Source: Actinomycetes bacterium (GTDB taxonomy: Bacteria > Actinomycetota > Acidimicrobiia > Acidimicrobiales > Acidimicrobiaceae). From it: a stretch of DNA of 9,274 nt. Below are positions 6,291 to 9,274 of this stretch, piece after piece. A program made the translations under genes and the position numbers. Within the stretch, counting starts at the first letter, position 1, and each line of letters opens with the position of its first letter. The DNA is taken from assembly GCA_021790495.1 (NCBI GenBank), contig JAJYGZ010000189.1:1-9274 (forward strand), in the 5' to 3' direction. Under the pieces are notes generated by a model that worked only from the letters and a program-made list of their open reading frames with translations, was not told the origin of the DNA and made no database searches.

Positions 6291-7880
6291 ATGGAGACTC
6301 AGTTCACCAGCCGGCGGCGCCTCGCCATCGTCGTGGCGCTTTGCCTGAGCGCCTTCATCATCAGCGTCGACGTGACGATCGTGAACGTCGCGCTCCCCAC
6401 CCTGGTCCGCGCCCTCGGCGCCACCACTACCCAGCTGCAGTGGGTGGTCGACGCCTACAACCTGGTCTTCGCGGCTCTTGTGCTCGCCGCGGGCAGTCTG
6501 AGCGACCGATTAGGCCGGAAGGGCACCCTGCTCGTCGGTCTAATGGTCTTCGCGTCCGGCAGCCTTGCGGGTGCGCTCGTGGACACGACGCTCGAGCTCA
6601 TTGCGGCGCGGGCGGTGATGGGTCTCGGCGCAGCACTGATGTTCCCGTCCACCTTGTCGCTGCTCGTGAATGTCTTCACCGAGCGCGGCGAGCGGGCTAA
6701 GGCGATCGGGCTGTGGGGCGCGACAACCGGCGTCGGGATCGCCACCGGGCCCATCGCGGGCGGCTGGCTGCTGGAGCGTTTCTTCTGGGGAAGCATCTTC
6801 GCTTTCATGGCCGCGGCGGCCGCCGTCATCGCATTGCTTGTCGCCTGGTGTGCGCCCACCTCTCGCGACCCGCGGACGCCGCCGATCGACTGGCGGGGAT
6901 TCTTGCTCTCCTCGGCCGCCATGGGCGTCCTTATCCTCGGCGTCATCGAGGCCCCCGACTGGGGGTGGGGCTCGGCAGCTGCGATCTCGACTATGGCGAG
7001 CGGCGTGGTCTCCCTCGCTGTATTCGTCCTCGTCGAGCGACGGTCCGAGCACCCTATGTTGGACGTGGGGCTGTTCTGCAATCGGCGCTTCAGCGCGGCC
7101 AGCGGGTCGGTGGCGATCTCGTTCTTCGCCCTTCAGGGGTTCATCTTCCTCGTCACCCAGTACCTCCAGTTCATCAAGACCTTCAGCCCGCTCTCGACCG
7201 GCGTCCGCCTGCTCCCGGTCGCGGCCGCCGTTGCCGTGGCCTCGGTCGTCGGCACCAAGCTCGCCGTGCGCATCGGCAACAAGGTTGTCGTAGCGAGCGG
7301 GCTACTTTTCTTTGCGACGGGCATTTTGTGGACCGCCACGGTCTCCGTGTTCACCTCCTATACGACGATCGCGCTTCAGATGCTCTTTCTTGGCACCGGC
7401 ATGGGACTTACCAGTGCTCCGGCGACCGAGGCAATCATGGGTGCGGTCCCGAGGACCAAGGCCGGCGTCGGCTCGGCCGTAAACGACGCCACCCGCCTGT
7501 TCGGTGGGACCCTCGGCGTGGCGGTGGTCGGCAGCGCCGCCGCCTCCCTCTACTCAAGCCGACTCGCTGCGACGGCGCCCGCCCATCTCCCGGCACAGGC
7601 CACATCCGCGGCGAAAGCCTCGCTTGGCGCGGCGCTCGTCGCGTCGCGTCTCCTTGCCAAGGATGGCCTCGCCCACGCGGGGAGTGCGTTGGCGAACAGC
7701 GCGAGCGATGCCTTTCTGCACAGCTTCCACGGGGGCTGTGTCGTGGCCGGCGGTGTCGTCGTCGCCGGTGCGATCATGGCCGGACTCTTCCTCCCCGCCC
7801 GACCACGCACGGAGTCCACCGAAGATAAGCTCAAGTACGGGGAGGTCAAGATTTCCGGTCGCGAGGTGTCGACTTCGTGA
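6291..7880 (+). CDS. DHA2-family (EmrB/QacA-type) 14-TM multidrug efflux transporter, major facilitator superfamily
   Basis: The protein has 529 residues, normal for the 14-helix DHA2 proton-driven drug exporters. Family motifs are clear. The D1-like motif is in helix 1 (SVDVTIVNVALPTL, with D27). Motif A, GSLSDRLGRKG, is at 68-78. Motif B, ARAVMGLGAALMFPS, is at 106-120, with R107. The antiporter motif C, GATTGVGIATGPIAGGWLLE, is at 143-162. QWVVDAYNLVFAALVLAAG (50-68) is typical of the QacA/EmrB branch. The later half holds the remaining helices, including the GTGMGLTSAPATEAIMGAVP segment. The substrate cannot be read from sequence; hydrophobic cations or antibiotics are usual for the family. 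The divergent HxlR gene and shared operator suggest induction by a toxic compound. The high G+C and tRNA-flanked setting point to transfer. A YCII-type pseudogene follows 50 bp downstream and was probably co-transcribed. Confidence 0.95.
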   Translation: METQFTSRRRLAIVVALCLSAFIISVDVTIVNVALPTLVRALGATTTQLQWVVDAYNLVFAALVLAAGSLSDRLGRKGTLLVGLMVFASGSLAGALVDTTLELIAARAVMGLGAALMFPSTLSLLVNVFTERGERAKAIGLWGATTGVGIATGPIAGGWLLERFFWGSIFAFMAAAAAVIALLVAWCAPTSRDPRTPPIDWRGFLLSSAAMGVLILGVIEAPDWGWGSAAAISTMASGVVSLAVFVLVERRSEHPMLDVGLFCNRRFSAASGSVAISFFALQGFIFLVTQYLQFIKTFSPLSTGVRLLPVAAAVAVASVVGTKLAVRIGNKVVVASGLLFFATGILWTATVSVFTSYTTIALQMLFLGTGMGLTSAPATEAIMGAVPRTKAGVGSAVNDATRLFGGTLGVAVVGSAAASLYSSRLAATAPAHLPAQATSAAKASLGAALVASRLLAKDGLAHAGSALANSASDAFLHSFHGGCVVAGGVVVAGAIMAGLFLPARPRTESTEDKLKYGEVKISGREVSTS

Positions 7881-7930
7881 CTCGCCGTTCGTCTTTCTAC
7901 GACCGGTCCGATAGTGGCGAGGAGGAGGCG

Positions 7931-8181
7931 ATTACGTACGTCATGGTGATCTATCAGGGCGACGCGCAGGAGCGGCAGGCCGCGCGCTGCCCGAGGGGGA
8001 GCAAAAGCAGGTCTACGCCGACTACCAAGGGATCAATAAGATGCCGGGCGTCACTCTGGTGCTGCCGATGGGCCAGCCCGAGAATGCGACCACGGTCCGC
8101 GTCGAGAGCGGCAAGACGCTGGCGGTGACTCGGCGAGCTGATTCTCCGCAACGAAGGTCGGCAAACCGACCGAAAACATAG
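7931..8181 (+). pseudogene. YCII/DGPF-domain protein, frameshifted and truncated
   Basis: The first frame reads ITYVMVIYQGDAQERQAA (7931-7984), matching the MKYVMLIYQG start of actinobacterial YCII-related proteins. The match then jumps frame to ALPEGEQKQVYADYQGINK (from 7984) and PGVTLVLPMGQPENATTVRV-ESGKTLAVT (to 8130). The break falls in GCCGCGCGCTG; removing one CG pair would restore a single frame. The DGPF motif that gives the family its name should follow KTL, but the sequence there becomes unlike the family and stops at TAG 8179-8181, so roughly half of a normal 115-125-residue protein is missing. The expected start is ATT (7931) instead of ATG, although a strong GGAGGAGG precedes it at 7921-7928. 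These are small ferredoxin-like-fold proteins of uncertain enzymatic role. The gene follows the efflux pump and probably shared its transcript. Confidence 0.75.
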
Positions 8182-8302
8182 GCTTTGGAGCCAACCGTCA
8201 TGGACCACCGCCGACCGGGCACCGGAGCCAGAAAACCCCTGTTCAAAGGCCCTCCTCGGACTCGGTTGGCACACGGCAACACCCTTCTCAGGGGATTCTA
8301 AG

Positions 8303-8344
8303 TCTGCCGGTTACGCCTACGCAGGTTCGAATCCTACCCCGCCC
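8303..8344 (+). repeat. Right attachment-site repeat (attR), partial tRNA-Tyr copy
   Basis: This is a direct copy of the tRNA-Tyr 3' half (5050-5091) with 40 of 42 bases identical. C8322 breaks the T-stem pair that T5069 makes, and C8340 changes the acceptor strand. The following bases (GCTCC) replace ACCA, and no 5' half folds upstream. It is therefore a non-functional remnant, read as the distal border of the island. Confidence 0.88.
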
Positions 8345-8639
8345 GCTCCGCGCACGAAGTCTCGGTTTGCCCTCCATTCGCCCTGTTGGCCCCGTGTTTT
8401 GAGCCCAAAGGCATCGCCCAAATCGCCGACGCCAGTTCGCGTGTTGCGACCTTTGGGAGCTAGTCGAGGATGAGGATCGTCGGGTTGGCGTTCCCAAGCT
8501 GAGGCGAGACTAAGACCTCATTTGCGGGCCAGGAATGAAGGCTAACCTTATGGAGTAGAATTTAGCGAAATCCAATTTTCGGGATACTTGTTTGAATCTT
8601 CTTGTGACCACCGATAGCCAAAAAGACGAAAGCTTGCCA
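8345..8639. other. Intergenic stretch between island border and mannosyltransferase gene
   Basis: I see no supportable gene here. Open frames on the minus strand (8288-8497 and 8510-8806) either run antisense through the tRNA repeat or lie opposite the mannosyltransferase gene. TAGAAT (8556-8561) is a possible -10 for the mannosyltransferase gene but has no matching -35. No terminator-like hairpin with a T-run was found. The stretch also holds the alternative upstream starts TTG 8592 and GTG 8604 of the next gene. Confidence 0.4.
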
Positions 8640-9274
8640 ATGCGCTTGCTGCATGGTGAGTTGCCATCTCGTCGCGTCTTAATGGGCGCTGGAATCGTGA
8701 GTTCGGTTCTGATCGTGGTGTCATCGTTGGCACCAACTTCTTCTATTACCTCCAAGATCCCCGGCTCATGGTTCTTGGGCATACCCGGTGGCTTTGGTAC
8801 GCTCAACTTTCTCTCGGGACTCCCCGAGCAGTTTCTGTTTTATCTTGGATTTTCGCTAGGCCTCGGGGCTTGGTTCGAGCTGGTCCGATCAACCAGAGCC
8901 GGGCAGTACTCGATTCGTGACCTGGTCCGAATTGGGATCGCCTGGTTCGCGCCTCTTTTGCTTGCCGGTCCGCTTTATTCTCGTGACGTCTATAGCTATG
9001 CCGCTATCGGCGAGATGGTGTCCCGGCATATTTCCCCCTATCTCTACGGCCCCAACATTCTTGGAGCTACGCCATATTTAAATACGGTGGACCCGTTCTG
9101 GGGCAACGCACCAGCTCCCTATGGGCCGATCTTCTTGTGGCTTTCGGGTTTGATGGCGGTGATAACCAAGCACGACGCATTTGTAACTATGGTTGGACTT
9201 CGCGTTCTGGCTGTTGGCACCACGATTTGTGTCGCGGTATTAGCAGTTAAGCTTGCCAAGATAAAGGGTAAAGA
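8640..9274 (+). CDS. MptB-type polyprenol-phosphomannose-dependent mannosyltransferase, N-terminal part (3' end outside window)
   Basis: About 211 codons are present before the window ends. The key stretch is SRDVYSYAAIGEMVSRHISP (R115-D116) followed by GPNILGATPYLNTVDPFWG and APAPYGPIFLWLSG. These match the first luminal loop of actinobacterial MptB, a GT-C fold glycosyltransferase whose aspartate in RDVYSY is the expected catalytic residue. Family members extend alpha-1,6-mannan chains of lipomannan-type lipoglycans on the outer face of the membrane using polyprenyl-phosphate-mannose. Predicted helices include VLMGAGIVSSVLIVVSSLA near the N-terminus, FLFYLGFSLGLGAWFELV, and LVRIGIAWFAPLLLAGPLY. 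The ATG at 8640 is chosen because the first helix follows closely; GTG 8604 and TTG 8592 (GGGA 7 bp upstream) remain possible. It lies just beyond the island's right border and belongs to the backbone by its composition. Confidence 0.85.
   Translation, partial: MRLLHGELPSRRVLMGAGIVSSVLIVVSSLAPTSSITSKIPGSWFLGIPGGFGTLNFLSGLPEQFLFYLGFSLGLGAWFELVRSTRAGQYSIRDLVRIGIAWFAPLLLAGPLYSRDVYSYAAIGEMVSRHISPYLYGPNILGATPYLNTVDPFWGNAPAPYGPIFLWLSGLMAVITKHDAFVTMVGLRVLAVGTTICVAVLAVKLAKIKGK

Noticed and set aside
6341..7828. Long open frames overlapping the pump on both strands, up to 371 codons
   Set aside because: They are shadows produced by high G+C at codon third positions. The pump frame alone has family motifs and a ribosome binding site.
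8291..8344. A second tRNA whose anticodon-equivalent position reads CTA (8298-8300), which would decode amber codons
   Set aside because: The T stem has a broken pair, the anticodon stem is imperfect, the ACCA end is missing, and no D arm or acceptor 5' strand folds upstream. It is an attachment-site remnant.
8288..8497. Minus-strand open frame of 69 codons
   Set aside because: Its C-terminal part is the antisense of the tRNA repeat and the rest matches nothing I recognise.

Overview
The window looks like chromosomal DNA of an actinobacterium. Three things point there: a MptB-type polyprenol-phosphomannose-dependent mannosyltransferase, a very large membrane protein ending in a phosphatidylglycerol lysyltransferase (DUF2156) domain of LysX style, and start sites that look leaderless. 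The backbone is of moderate G+C (36 of 60 bases at 4201-4260, 35 of 60 at 8761-8820). I would guess Acidimicrobiia or a relative, but the class is not proven by the sequence.

Backbone, left to right. The 3' end of nuoN (complex I subunit N) enters from the left edge. It is followed by a convergent 1017-codon gene with a degenerate metallophosphoesterase-like N-terminus, a membrane region and a C-terminal aminoacyl-phospholipid synthase domain. Divergent from that gene is a small HAD phosphatase resembling the 3'-phosphatase part of polynucleotide kinase. Its end abuts the convergent yajQ gene. A complete tRNA-Tyr(GTA) with a long variable arm and encoded CCA lies 21 bp upstream of yajQ, facing away from it. 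At the right edge, the start of a mannosyltransferase (MptB family) runs out of the window.

Between tRNA-Tyr and the mannosyltransferase gene is a small, apparently decayed genomic island of about 3.3 kb. Its left border is the 3' half of tRNA-Tyr (5050-5091). Its right border is a direct repeat of that half (8303-8344, 40 of 42 identical). Just inside the left border is the remnant of a tyrosine recombinase N-terminus, frameshifted in an A-run and cut off after about 30 codons. The cargo is of higher G+C (45 of 60 bases at 6721-6780): an HxlR-family repressor with a C-terminal SCP2-like domain, a divergent DHA2/EmrB-QacA-type 14-TM drug efflux pump, and a frameshifted, truncated YCII/DGPF-type gene 50 bp behind the pump. 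The divergent intergenic region has a 21-bp near-perfect palindrome containing overlapping -35 hexamers for both directions, so the repressor probably controls itself and the pump.

I see no CRISPR array, complete transposase or clearly novel multigene system. The most informative points are the tRNA-flanked island with its dead integrase, the operator/promoter arrangement of the HxlR-efflux pair, and the lysyltransferase fusion whose phosphoesterase domain has lost most of its expected metal ligands.
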